A DNA stretch of 64,000 bases from Lotus japonicus. Its lineage: Eukaryota; Streptophyta; Magnoliopsida; Fabales; Fabaceae. The stretch spans positions 24,256,150 to 24,320,149 of the forward strand of contig NC_080042.1 of the NCBI RefSeq assembly GCF_012489685.1, written 5' to 3'. A model generated the notes under the pieces. That model did not search any database. It worked only from the letters and a program-made list of their open reading frames with translations, and was not told the origin of the DNA. This document shows positions 10,733 to 21,680 of the stretch, in pieces (within the stretch, counting starts at the first letter, position 1; every line of letters begins with the position of its first letter). Both the position numbers and the translations under genes were made by a program.

Positions 10733-11378
10733 AGGACATCTTTGTCATATTGATTTGGAAAATCTTCAAAGTTCACAAATTCAAAAATGTGGTGGGGAAT
10801 TATGCTATCACCATTTTCTATTTCCTTCACTATAGTTGTATAATCAAATTGTAACATCGAAGGATTTTTGTCAACCACAGGAAAATTTTCTTTATTCTTT
10901 GTGACCATAAAATTTGTGATTGTGTATATTTTCCCTTCTTTTAAAATATTCTTGAATCTGGGTGCAAAATTTCTCCCTATAGTAGCATGTATGTAGTTAC
11001 TCTGAAAAAATTTTAACAATGAGAAATCAAAAGTAAGAATTAGAAATCAAGAGAAGTTTGTTTAGTGATTATAAAAAGCTATTAGACAATATAAAATTCA
11101 AACCTTTTCATCAATTAGAACCATATCAGTGCTAATTAAGTCCTTGTTCCTGTATATATTGAGAGTGTCCCATATTCGTGAAACTCGCACTTTAATTTTC
11201 CAATCTCCCGCAGTGGAGGATAGATCACTAAGGAATGTGTGTTCTTTGTTGTTGTTGATGATCTTTCTCCTGAAACAAAGAAATAATAAGAAATGAGTAA
11301 TATGTAATAAGGACTTTTTTTTTTGCTAATGTGATGAAAAATGACATACTTGTTGAAATAGCTTGTGTCAGTTGCCAT
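10733..11378 (-). pseudogene. RPA1-like (replication protein A 70 kDa subunit-like) gene, truncated by Sirevirus
   Basis: Three exons with standard splice sites can be read on the minus strand. Exon 1 is 11350-11378 (MATDTSYFNK...), exon 2 is 11104-11269 and exon 3 is 11001 down to 10733. Phases match: exons 1+2 total 195 bases. The product contains DWKIKVRVSRIWDTLNIYR and then IHATIGRNFAPRFKNILKEG and YTITNFMVTKNKENFPVV, the style of the OB-fold/DUF223 N-terminal domain of plant RPA1-like proteins, which bind single-stranded DNA. Exon 3 runs straight into the Sirevirus LTR after NQYDKDVL, so the rest of the gene must lie left of the element. Many plants carry numerous RPA1-like genes and Helitrons also encode them; either origin is possible. 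The remaining fragment is only one partial OB fold. Confidence 0.75.
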
Positions 11379-12413
11379 TCTTTTCTTGTAGGATGTTCAA
11401 GTCTAAGGTATGTATGATTTGAGTGTGTTTGAGTTGTTTATATTGAGATATGCAATAGTGTATGATTTAGTGTAATTCAATTATTTCAAATTTATGTAGG
11501 TAGATGAATATGTTCTTTGTATTGGCAAATTTTATCAGTTTTGCAGGGTGGTTTATTGCTTTGAAATGGCAGGTTATGGATTTTTGCAGAATTGATGAAA
11601 TTGAGAGACAGTGTATTTATTTCAATTTACATTGTTATTTAAAAAGTGTGTTCAAAATTCCAATAGTGAGAAAGATTCTCCGTTGGAAAAATTTCTTTAA
11701 TGTGACTATGTAGTATTGTAGTCAGTTTTATATTTATCATTTCCATTAAGTGCTATATAGTCAGTTTCAAAATACATTCCTAACTTTAAACGGTGGTTAC
11801 AATCATTAACAGTATTTAGGCGGGTCAAAGCCCATGGATATATGTTCTTAGCTATTCTATGCGCAAACTCAAGTTTTAGCTTCGGCCATTTTATTTTTCA
11901 TTAAGTCACAAAAAAAGGATTTCATTTAACTTAAGTAACTGAAAATGGAAATTAAAATAGATTGTTAATGTGTTTAATGCAATTTTTCAAGTGTTTAATA
12001 CTTATAGCTCAAGTGAACTTTACATATATATATAGAAATATAGTAATTACATCTAGTCAATTTAATACGCACGACCCATGAAGGAATAAAAGGTTCATGA
12101 ATTGAAGAGATGTGATAGCAGCAACATAGGGATAATCTGCTTATCCTATGGTGCTCACAAAGTGCAAATCGGTACCGATGTGAACATCACGAAAAATTGA
12201 TCCTGAGGTAAATAAATGATTTCATTGAAGAATACAAGTTTGCATTCTGCTGATAACTGCTCTCCATAGGGTTTTGATTAATTTCGTTGCAGTCTAAAGG
12301 GAAACCCCATATCTAATTGGAATTGGATGCGTTTTGGCAGTGCATGTGCAGCTATAGTTATAGTCTACAAGAACAGAGAAAGAGAAAGGGATTCAGATTG
12401 ACGTGAGGCTGAG
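11379..12413. other. AT-rich host spacer upstream of RPA1-like fragment
   Basis: Probably the promoter side of the RPA1-like gene. AT-rich with TATATATATA near 12023. Around 12125-12385 there are exon-like pieces (ATCCTGAGGTAAAT as a possible donor, TTTCGTTGCAG as a possible acceptor), but no protein is recognisable. The short ORF at 11504-11713 shows no family resemblance and I do not call it. Confidence 0.35.
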
Positions 12414-13971
12414 TGTAAGACCTGGATTTTCAGAACAAGCTAGTTTCCGACTCACGCGTAGAATCAGTGTAAGCGTGACAAGAGTTTGATATTTGAGGAA
12501 GATTAATGAAGAAGAAAGTTCAGGAATTGCTTGAGGAATGTTGCGTAGTTGTTTTCAGAGTTAGTGCGAGTCGTCTGCACACTTGCCTTAGGGCGAGCGT
12601 GTCCAGAATAGGCTATTTCGCTCTTAAAGCAACGTTTTGAGTGAGATTTCGAACTCTCGGAAAATTTAAAGATTCTCTTTATTTTTCCATCGACCAGCGT
12701 TTCATTTCGGAACTCTGGACTGTACGCACGATAGGTTTCACTTTTCGGATGTCCGCCGACGCTAATTTCTTTGCTTCGAAACCCTATTTTCGAGCAATGG
12801 ATGAAGACTTTTTCTATTCGGGACTTCTAACGAAGATTCCGTCCGCGCTGCCAGATTTTTTTCGACGTTTCCAATCTTTCTTCAGAAGGAAGTTTTGTCG
12901 TCCGACGATCACAGCAAAAAGTAGTTTTTCGGGACAGATTTAACTTACACCGCTTTTGAGATTTTCGATATCGTTTTTCCCATATCATAGATATTTGTTT
13001 TGAGTTCTGGATTTCTGACGCCAGAATCTCTCTTAGAATTCCTTGGTGAACGTGCTGCAAAAATCGGAATCGCGAAATTTTCATTTTTCCCGGGATTTCG
13101 CCCGCCTATAAATAGGCGAAAAAGCAAAATATCTTTCATTTTCCTCCATTAGTGGCCCAAATTCGTGGAGAGCAAGGGGGGAGGAGATTTTCGCGAAAAC
13201 TTGACCAATCTTCGTGCAGTTCGTCCCTACTTCTAGGTATCGAGGTAACTAACACGATTCCTACCTTTGATTGTTGTTTCTGTTGCGTTTCTAAAGTCGT
13301 TTATGTGCTCACAGTTTTGAGCTTTTTCTAAAATGGTTCGATTTCTTCGATTTCTTGGTTGGGTTATGTTCCTTACGTTCCCCTGAGTCTAAAACCTCTG
13401 TCAGTAAACGCTGATTGTGATCCAGTTGTCCAGGATCTGAAAAACTGTTTCAAAACCCTTTTTGTCTCACATTTCGAAACTTTATTGTCGAAAAGACTTA
13501 ATCTGACTTCGTGCCTTTAGGATTTGTTGTCACGGATGTCATGAGGATCATTGCTGTCAAATTTGTTTTCAGAACTGATAACTTTGAAGTTTTGAGCCTT
13601 TATTTTGGACCAAAATGCCCCTGGATAGTTGTATTTCGGCCCGATTGTCCGAAAATTGTTCCGACAGTTTCTTTGCCTTAGTTTTACCCTAAAACTACCT
13701 TGTAAACTGGTTTGATCGAAGAAAAAGAGCCGAAGCCCTTTTCTCCTTATGGCCGTGGGTTTTTCCTAAGGGGGGGGGGGGGAGTTTTTCGTTTTCGAAA
13801 ACTTGTCCTTTCGTACCCGTTTGTCGTATTCTGAAGCTTTGATGCTTTGTCTATCGTTTATGTATTGTTTTGCGATCGAACTAATCGATTTTGTTTGAAT
13901 TCTGCTTTGTTTTTCTCCGAGGTTCAGTTGAAGGAACTTTGGAATATTCAGAGCAACTGTTTGAGGACAAC
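12414..13971 (+). repeat. 5' part of Tekay-type gypsy LTR, copy in duplication unit 1
   Basis: Starts TGTAAGACCTGG after CTGAG and matches 17232-18789 and 24228-25785 base for base apart from scattered changes. It stops at the ACCTTG breakpoint, so it is a duplication fragment and not a separate insertion. The TATA box TATAAATAGG is at 13107-13116, inside the inverted repeat CGCCTATAAATAGGCG. A run of 12 G lies near 13771. Confidence 0.9.
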
Positions 13972-14058
13972 CTTGTCCGTGACTCTGATTACTTATGCGC
14001 CTTGTCCGTGACTCTGATTACTTATGCGCCTTGTCCGTGACTCTGATTACTTATGCGC
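13972..14058 (+). repeat. 29-bp motif in three tandem copies at the duplication joint
   Basis: CTTGTCCGTGACTCTGATTA plus CTTATGCGC is present at 13972-14000, 14001-14029 and 14030-14058. A single slightly different version is at 9213-9241 (CTTGTTCATGAC...). The array sits exactly where the end of unit 1 meets the start of unit 2. Confidence 0.93.
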
Positions 14059-14339
14059 TCTGATTACTCGATTTTCATCTATGTTATAAGTTTTTCACTC
14101 TGAACTCTTATATCATTTAGCTCAGAATCTAGACTTTACTAACGTTTTCATCAAGTATTAGATTCAGGGGGAGCTAAGCTCAGAATCAAGCAGTGACTTG
14201 AATTCAGAATGAGCAAGATAAACTATTCACATCAGGATAAGTCTTATTCTATATCTCTAAACTCTGAGTGAATTCAGTTTAATGTTTAAGAATTGTTCAT
14301 CAAAAATTTTAGTTTTGTCATCATCAAAAAGGGGGAGAT

Positions 14340-15549
14340 TGTAAGATCAAGTTTTGATCTAGTAGTACAACTCTATGTTTTGATGATTACAAGTTAACCT
14401 TTTGATATGAACAATTGTGGTACTCTAACGTGTTTTTCTGAGTGTGCTATTTACAGGCTCTGACCTCAACTCAATCTCACACAAATCAGAAGCACTGTGT
14501 ATAAAGAGTAACCCAAGCAACGCTTTCGCATTCACCATGTTCAGTATGAACAGTGGAAAAGCTTCAGAAGTTCTGAAGCTATACAAACTCTGATGTGGAC
14601 TCAGTCGCTAGAAGCTCTGAAGATCCAGAAGTTCTGATAACCAAGAAACACTGAAGGTTCAGATGTTCTGATGGTGTAGAAGACTCTGAAGATCCAGAAG
14701 CTGAATAGTGGAAACTCTGAAGTCCAGAAGCAAGAAACTCTGAAGGCCATGTTCTTCCCTCTGAATTCAGAATCAGAAGATACAATGGTCAGAGGATCTG
14801 TGCTTTCCCTCTGACTCTGATCAACCGGCTTCACAAGTTCCAATATGAAGTATTCCCCTGATCAGAAGTCTCCTAGGTTAAAAGGTCAAGTCGCTATCCA
14901 AGTACAAAAGCAAGTGTACCTTCCTGACGACCTACCTAACGTTCTCAGCCACAGCAGAAGCTGGATTTTCCAGAACTGCCCTCCAACGGTAGCATTTCCC
15001 ATGCAACGCTCAACCCTAATCCTTGGAGTATATATAGAGGCTGAAGATTGAAAGAAGCGGCTAGAAGAAGCAACACATACGCGCAAGACATATTAAAAAT
15101 ATTCTAAGCTTTCTTTCATCTGAAATTCATTGAGTTTACTATTAGCTTTTTAGAAGCAAATCTCTTGTAAACATTTCTTTGATAAACAGTTTGTTTAGTT
15201 CCTTTAGGAGATCAAGGTTGATCGGATCCTAGAGAAGACTAAGAGAGTGAATCTTAGTGTGAGCTAAGTCAGTGTAATTGTTAGTCACTTGTAGGTTTCA
15301 AGTGCAGTTGTAACTCTTACCTGATTAGTGGATTGCCTTTATTCTAAGAAGGAAGAAATCACCTTAACGGGTGGACTGGAGTAGCTTGAGTGATTTATCA
15401 AGTGAACCAGGATAAAATCCTTGTGTGCTTCTCTATCTCTTATCTTTAGCACTTAAGTTCTCGAAAGATTTGTCAAAATCTTTAAGGTGGAAGTTTTGTA
15501 CTGAAAACGTTATTCAAACCCCCCCTTTCTACCGTTTTTCATACCTTCA
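14340..15549 (+). repeat. Sirevirus 3' LTR, duplicated copy
   Basis: Same sequence as 9523-10732 at +4817, preceded by the same PPT (14326-14337). It belongs to the tandem duplication and is not an independent insertion. Confidence 0.92.
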
Positions 15550-16196
15550 AGGACATCTTTGTCATATTGATTTGGAAAATCTTCAAAGTTCACAAATTCA
15601 AAAATGTGGTGGGGAATTATGCTATCACCATTTTCTATTTCCTTCACTATAGTTGTATAATCAAATTGTAACATCGAAGGATTTTTGTCAACCACAGGAA
15701 AATTTTCTTTATTCTTTGTGACCATAAAATTTGTGATTGTGTATATTTTCCCTTCTTTTAAAATATTCTTGAATCTGGGTGCAAAATTTCTCCCTATAGT
15801 AGCATGTATGTAGTTACTCTGAAAAAATTTTAACAATGAGAAATCAAAAGTAAGAATTAGAAATCAAGAGAAGTTTGTTTAGTGATTATAAAAAGCTATT
15901 AGACAATATAAAATTCAAACCTTTTCATCAATTAGAACCATATCAGTGCTAATTAAGTCCTTGTTCCTGTATATATTGAGAGTGTCCCATATTCGTGAAA
16001 CTCGCACTTTAATTTTCCAATCTCCCGCAGTGGAGGATAGATCACTAAGGAATGTGTGTTCTTTGTTGTTGTTGATGATCTTTCTCCTGAAACAAAGAAA
16101 TAATAAGAAATGAGTAATATGTAATAAGGACTTTTTTTTTTTGCTAATGTGATGAAAAATGACATACTTGTTGAAATAGCTTGTGTCAGTTGCCAT
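15550..16196 (-). pseudogene. RPA1-like gene fragment, duplicated copy
   Basis: Same three exons as at 10733-11378, shifted by 4817-4818: exon 3 at 15550-15818, exon 2 at 15921-16086, exon 1 at 16168-16196. The only difference noticed is one extra T in the intron 1 T-run. It is truncated by the copied LTR edge in the same way, so it cannot encode a complete RPA1-like protein. Confidence 0.75.
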
Positions 16197-17231
16197 TCTT
16201 TTCTTGTAGGATGTTCAAGTCTAAGGTATGTATGATTTGAGTGTGTTTGAGTTGTTTATATTGAGATATGCAATAGTGTATGATTTAGTGTAATTCAATT
16301 ATTTCAAATTTATGTAGGTAGATGAATATGTTCTTTGTATTGGCAAATTTTATCAGTTTTGCAGGGTGGTTTATTGCTTTGAAATGGCAGGTTATGGATT
16401 TTTGCAGAATTGATGAAATTGAGAGACAGTGTATTTATTTCAATTTACATTGTTATTTAAAAAGTGTGTTCAAAATTCCAATAGTGAGAAAGATTCTCCG
16501 TTGGAAAAATTTCTTTAATGTGACTATGTAGTATTGTAGTCAGTTTTATATTTATCATTTCCATTAAGTGCTATATAGTCAGTTTCAAAATACATTCCTA
16601 ACTTTAAACGGTGGTTACAATCATTAACAGTATTTAGGCGGGTCAAAGCCCATGGATATATGTTCTTAGCTATTCTATGCGCAAACTCAAGTTTTAGCTT
16701 CGGCCATTTTATTTTTCATTAAGTCACAAAAAAAGGATTTCATTTAACTTAAGTAACTGAAAATGGAAATTAAAATAGATTGTTAATGTGTTTAATGCAA
16801 TTTTTCAAGTGTTTAATACTTATAGCTCAAGTGAACTTTACATATATATATAGAAATATAGTAATTACATCTAGTCAATTTAATACGCACGACCCATGAA
16901 GGAATAAAAGGTTCATGAATTGAAGAGATGTGATAGCAGCAACATAGGGATAATCTGCTTATCCTATGGTGCTCACAAAGTGCAAATCGGTACCGATGTG
17001 AACATCACGAAAAATTGATCCTGAGGTAAATAAATGATTTCATTGAAGAATACAAGTTTGCATTCTGCTGATAACTGCTCTCCATAGGGTTTTGATTAAT
17101 TTCGTTGCAGTCTAAAGGGAAACCCCATATCTAATTGGAATTGGATGCGTTTTGGCAGTGCATGTGCAGCTATAGTTATAGTCTACAAGAACAGAGAAAG
17201 AGAAAGGGATTCAGATTGACGTGAGGCTGAG
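16197..17231. other. Duplicated host spacer, ending in CTGAG
   Basis: Copy of 11379-12413. Its last five bases, CTGAG at 17227-17231, are the left target-site duplication of the gypsy element at 17232-27814. No coding signal. Confidence 0.6.
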
Positions 17232-20200
17232 TGTAAGACCTGGATTTTCAGAACAAGCTAGTTTCCGACTCACGCGTAGAATCAGTGTAAGCGTGACAAG
17301 AGTTTGATATTTGAGGAAGATTAATGAAGAAGAAAGTTCAGGAATTGCTTGAGGAATGTTGCATAGTTGTTTTCAGAGTTAGTGCGAGTCGTCTGCACAC
17401 TTGCCTTAGGGCGAGCGTGTCCAGAATAGGCTATTTCGCTCTTAAAGCAACGTTTTGAGTGAGATTTCGAACTCTCGGAAAATTTAAAGATTCTCTTTAT
17501 TTTTCCATCGACCAGCGTTTCATTTCGGAACTCTGGACTGTACGCACGATAGGTTTCACTTTTCGGATGTCCGCCGACGCTAATTTCTTTGCTTCGAAAC
17601 CCTATTTTCGAGCAATGGATGAAGACTTTTTCTATTCGGGACTTCTAACGAAGATTCCGTCCGCGTTGCCAGATTTGTTTCGACGTTTCCAATCTTTCTT
17701 CAGAAGGAAGTTTTGTCGTCCGGCGATCACAGCAAAAAGTAGTTTTTCGGGACAGATTTAACTTACACCGCTTTTGAGATTTTCGATATCGTTTTTCCCA
17801 TATCATAGATATTTGTTTTGAGTTCTGGATTTCTGACGCCAGAATCTCTCTTAGAATTCCTTGGTGAACGTGCTGCAAAAATCGGAATCGCGAAATTTTC
17901 ATTTTTCCCGGGATTTCGCCCGCCTATAAATAGGCGAAAAAGCAAAATATCTTTCATTTTCCTCCATTAGTGGCCCAAATTCGTGGAGAGCAAGGGGGGA
18001 GGAGATTTTCGCGAAAACTTGACCAATCTTCGTGCAGTTCGTCCCTACTTCTAGGTATCGAGGTAACTAACACGATTCCTACCTCTGATTGTTGTTTCTG
18101 TTGCGTTTCTAAAGTCGTTTATGTGCTCACAGTTTTGAGCTTTTTCTAAAATGGTTCGATTTCTTCGATTTCTTGGTTGGGTTATGTTCCTTACGTTCCC
18201 CTGAGTCTAAAACCTCTGTCAGTAAACGCTGATTGTGATCCAGTTGTCCAGGATCTGAAAAACTGTTTCAAAACCCTTTTTATCTCACATTTCGAAACTT
18301 TATTGTCGAAAAGACTTAATCTGACTTCGTGCCTTTAGGATTTGTTGTCACGGATGTCATGAGGATCATTGCTGTCAAATTTGTTTTCAGAACTGATAAC
18401 TTTGAAGTTTTGAGCCTTTATTTTGGACCAAAATGCCCCTGGATAGTTGTATTTCGGCCCGATTGTCCGAAAATTGTTCCGACAGTTTCTTTGCCTTAGT
18501 TTTACCCTAAAACTACCTTGTAAACTGGTTTGATCGAAGAAAAAGAGCCGAAGCCCTTTTCTCCTTATGGCCGTGGGTTTTTCCTAAGGGGGGGGGGGAG
18601 TTTTTCGTTTTCGAAAACTTGTCCTTTCGTACCCGTTTGTCGTATTCTGAAGCTTTGATGCTTTGTCTATCGTTTATGTATTGTTTTGCGATCGAACTAA
18701 TCGATTTTGTTTGAATTCTGCTTTGTTTTTCTCCGAGGTTCAGTTGAAGGAACTTTGGAATATTCAGAGCAACTGTTTGAGGACAACCTTGATTTCGAAG
18801 CTGGAACAGCTCGAGGTTAGGGCAACTTGCTATATTTAGCTATGATTTCATGATAGGCGTCGATAAACTCGACCTATGCTTTATCTGATGTTGTATATGA
18901 TGATTGTTTCATAACTTATGATATTGATGATGTGTTGAATTGAGCGTTTTGACGCAACTTCGGAGTGGAGGTTCATTGATCCGGTGATCTTTGACATTCC
19001 GGGTTGGATGAACAAACCTAGGCAAGTCCAAATGTGGGGTTTGAGACTTAGCCATTTGTTGGGATTCGTTGGAATTCCTAGACTTTCCCCGGGAAATGTA
19101 TTTTGGGTGGTTGATTTTTGGAAACTTAGAATGATAGAGCTTTCGAAAAATAAAGACTTGGGAAACTTAGACTTTGAGAAATAAACTCATAATTTGACTA
19201 ATTTGAATTGAAATCATTTTTATTAACGTTTAAGCATAGGAGAACTGAAGGGGAAAAATATTTACGAAAGGCGGGGAAAAGTCGACCTTTGTTGTGGGTT
19301 TGGAGAGTTATCGGAATTGGGAAAGCCACTAAGGTGAGCTATGGTGATGATTGAAAGTCACCGAGTACGTTAGTACTCTTGGGGAGTGTTGTGGAGCCGT
19401 GTTGTATTGACCGACACCTAGTGATCTTGTTGTTTGGGCTGTGTTGTATTGACCGACACCTAGTGATCTTGTTGTTTGGGCTGTGTTGTATAGACCGACA
19501 CTAACTCTTGGGTTGTTTTGAGTTTGGGTCGGAGCAGTTTTTGACCATTGAGATTTGATGAGTCAGATGACTCAAGAAGTCATCAAGGGTGATCGCACTC
19601 CTTTCATAATTAATTGTCTTTTGTCGCCGAATCGATATATACCTTCGGGTACAGTATATACCTTCGGGTACAGTATATCTATATACCTTCGGGTACAGTA
19701 TATCTATATACCTTCGGGTACAGTATATACCTTCGGGTACAGTATATCTATATACCTTCGGGTACAGTATATACCTTCGGGTACAGCATGCCTTCGGGTA
19801 ACTCGGGCATTCGTTGGAGGGAAAAGTCGACCCGCAGGGTTAGGACTGATCCGACTATGTCAAGGTTGTAAGTGACACCCGAGGGTTATGGTCGGCACAA
19901 TGCTAGTGCTAGGACCGACTCGATCGTGCCCAGCCTATTTCTTCCGGAACCTTCTTAATTGACGTTGCATTGACATATCATGCACTCTAACTATATCTGT
20001 TGAGATATTGATGATTTGATGTTGATAAACATCGTTATGTGTTTTGATGATTGAATTGTATTAGGGAGTTGATACAATACATAACTTATATGTATATATA
20101 CAACATATATATATACCCCCTTTATCGCATGTTGATTGTATATCTATTGTATTCTGTAAGTTGACCCTAGCACCTTGGCTTTGTTTGTATGTTTGTGTTT

Positions 20201-20817
20201 GGGCGGTCGGCCTGCTGCCAGGCGTCTGTCAGCCGGTTCGTGATGATTCGTTGTGCGGGAAAGACCCGGAGCGAAATGTCTATTACTGAAGCTTTCGACG
20301 AGGACCCGGACTTCATGGCTGATCGAGGGAGAGTCGATAATAGTAGTGTGGGATATGGGTGGTTAGAGTCTTTTGAGTTGGTTGTCACTGTCATAGCTCT
20401 GATTCGTCTTACTTTTGGGACCGGGTAGGTTCCCGATATATGGCTTTTTGTGTGGTTCTCTTGCTGAGGATCACAGGGAGTCTGTCGGACTATAGGGGTC
20501 TTGGGTTGAGGCCATTTTGAGGCCGACTTTCTCTTGGATAGTGGTATATTTGATGCTTTTGCGTACAGTTCTGGTTTGTATATATTCGCCTACGGGCACG
20601 CTACCTTGGAGTCACTGCGTGTGCGCGTGACGGGATAGTGCAGCAGAGGCTGTACCTTTGTATATGTTGTTTATCGGTTAGTTTAGTTGTTGGGCTTTGT
20701 CTTTATTTCTTTATTGCTTTTATTAAAAGGAAACAATCAAAAAAAAAAAATTACCTGTTTTCCGCGTAAAGTTTATTTTTGGTTATTAAAGTAACACCTG
20801 GAAATCGGGGTGTTACA
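17232..20817 (+). repeat. 5' LTR of the non-autonomous gypsy element
   Basis: TGTAAGACC...GGGTGTTACA. The TATA box TATAAATAGG lies near 17925. The LTR contains a direct repeat around TTGTATTGACCGACACCTAGTG (about 19393-19500) and the hairpin array at 19637-19800. Its 3' end (AAATCGGGGTGTTACA) is shared with the minus-strand Tekay LTRs, so the families are related. Confidence 0.92.
19637..19800 (+). repeat. Array of ACCTTCGGGT hairpin units in 5' LTR
   Basis: Eight copies of CCTTCGGGTA, seven of them in the form TATACCTTCGGGTACAGTAT, spaced 18 or 25 bases apart depending on an extra CTATATA. In RNA each unit can form UACC-UUCG-GGUA, a stem closed by the very stable cUUCGg tetraloop. Confidence 0.85.
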
Positions 20818-20820
20818 TTG

Positions 20821-20832
20821 TGGTATCAGAGC
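20821..20832 (+). other. Primer binding site (tRNA-iMet type)
   Basis: TGGTATCAGAGC three bases after the 5' LTR end. Confidence 0.85.
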
Positions 20833-21026
20833 TTAGTCGAGTCTTTTGGGAGTCTTTGGGGAATAGGTCTTCTGTGCTAGGTTGTGTGACTCTGCAAAGA
20901 GTGAAAATTGATTGTCTGCAGAGCGATTTTCGCTCTAATTGCTTGCGTTACTACTCAATCAGATTGAGTGGTTTGTCTAGTGCTACCGTATGGTTAGTAC
21001 TAATCGGACGTTCGATGGGATATAGG

Positions 21027-21680
21027 ATGGTGGATCTTAACCGGATGGCGGAGGCTACACGTGAGCATCATCAACGACTGATGGCGACAGCAATGTATCA
21101 ACAAAGAGGAATGAACCGAACTGGAGCTGGGGGACCAATGAGGTCAGGTTCCCAAGGCTACAACGGAAGGAAGAGCTACCATAAGTGGGGACCGTATCAG
21201 CGTTTCAAGGGAAGAGATCTTATCTCAAGAGTCTACAAACCAACGACTGCTGAAACTGGAGGGGAGCCAGTTGGTGACAAAGGTGTGACATGTACTCGTT
21301 GTGGAAAGTTTGGGCATTTTGCTAACAAGTGCTCAGTGACTGGATGGAGATGCTTCAAGTGTAACCGAGAGGGGCATCTAGCTGTGAACTGCAAGACACC
21401 CCAGGAGGAAACGTCTGATAGTAAGATGAAAGGGAATGATGCTACCGAAGGGACATGAAACAAGACTTCGGGAAGAGCAGTGACGTGTTACAGGTGCAGG
21501 GAAGTAGGGCACTATGCTAGTAAGTGCAAGATCAAGGGAAAACTGTGCTTTAATTGCAACCAACCGGGACATTTCTCCAGAGATTGTAAGGCACTCAAGG
21601 GCGAATCATCAGGGAATGTTGGGAAAGGAAAACAACTTGCTCCAGAGGAAAGGATTCATGCCAAGGAGGGCAAGAGCTGA
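21027..21680 (+). pseudogene. Capsid-less gag remnant with four CCHC zinc knuckles
   Basis: The frame from ATG 21027 (MVDLNRMAEATREHHQRL) ends at the 21678 stop and has one in-frame TGA at 21456-21458. The N-terminus resembles that of the Tekay gag and then jumps directly to the linker ([16 protein letters not shown]). The whole capsid region present in the intact element (about residues 70-240 there) is therefore missing. Zinc knuckles are CTRCGKFGHFANKC, CFKCNREGHLAVNC, and, after the stop, CYRCREVGHYASKC and CFNCNQPGHFSRDC: two pairs where the intact Tekay protein has one pair. The product would be a basic RNA-binding protein without particle-forming ability. The ATG choice is by homology to the Tekay start region. 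Confidence 0.7.

Larger units (their letters stand above)
9213..18788 (+). repeat. Tandem duplication of about 4.76 kb (units 9213-13971 and 14030-18788)
   Basis: Everything from 9213 to about 13971 recurs at an offset of 4817-4818. It includes the end of the Sirevirus, its 3' LTR, the RPA1-like fragment, the spacer and the first 1.56 kb of the gypsy LTR. The breakpoints share ACCTTG (9211-9216 and the gypsy LTR copy at about 18786). About ten differences separate the units: for example 12 versus 11 G at about 13771/18590, a T-run length change in the RPA1-like intron, and several point changes in the gypsy LTR part. That is roughly 0.2 percent. Confidence 0.92.

Noticed and set aside
12641..12943. 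100-codon ORF repeated at 12641, 17459 and 24455
   Set aside because: All three are copies of the same gypsy LTR U3 region, so repetition is not independent conservation. The frame covers the conserved U3 block and has no protein-family features.
14340..15549. Second Sirevirus LTR as an independent solo LTR
   Set aside because: It has the same internal upstream sequence and the same RPA1-like flank as the first; it is part of the tandem duplication.
19555..19875. ORFs reading YIPSGTVYTFGYS over the hairpin array
   Set aside because: Produced by a tandem repeat with mixed 18/25-base spacing; the frame changes between LTR copies.
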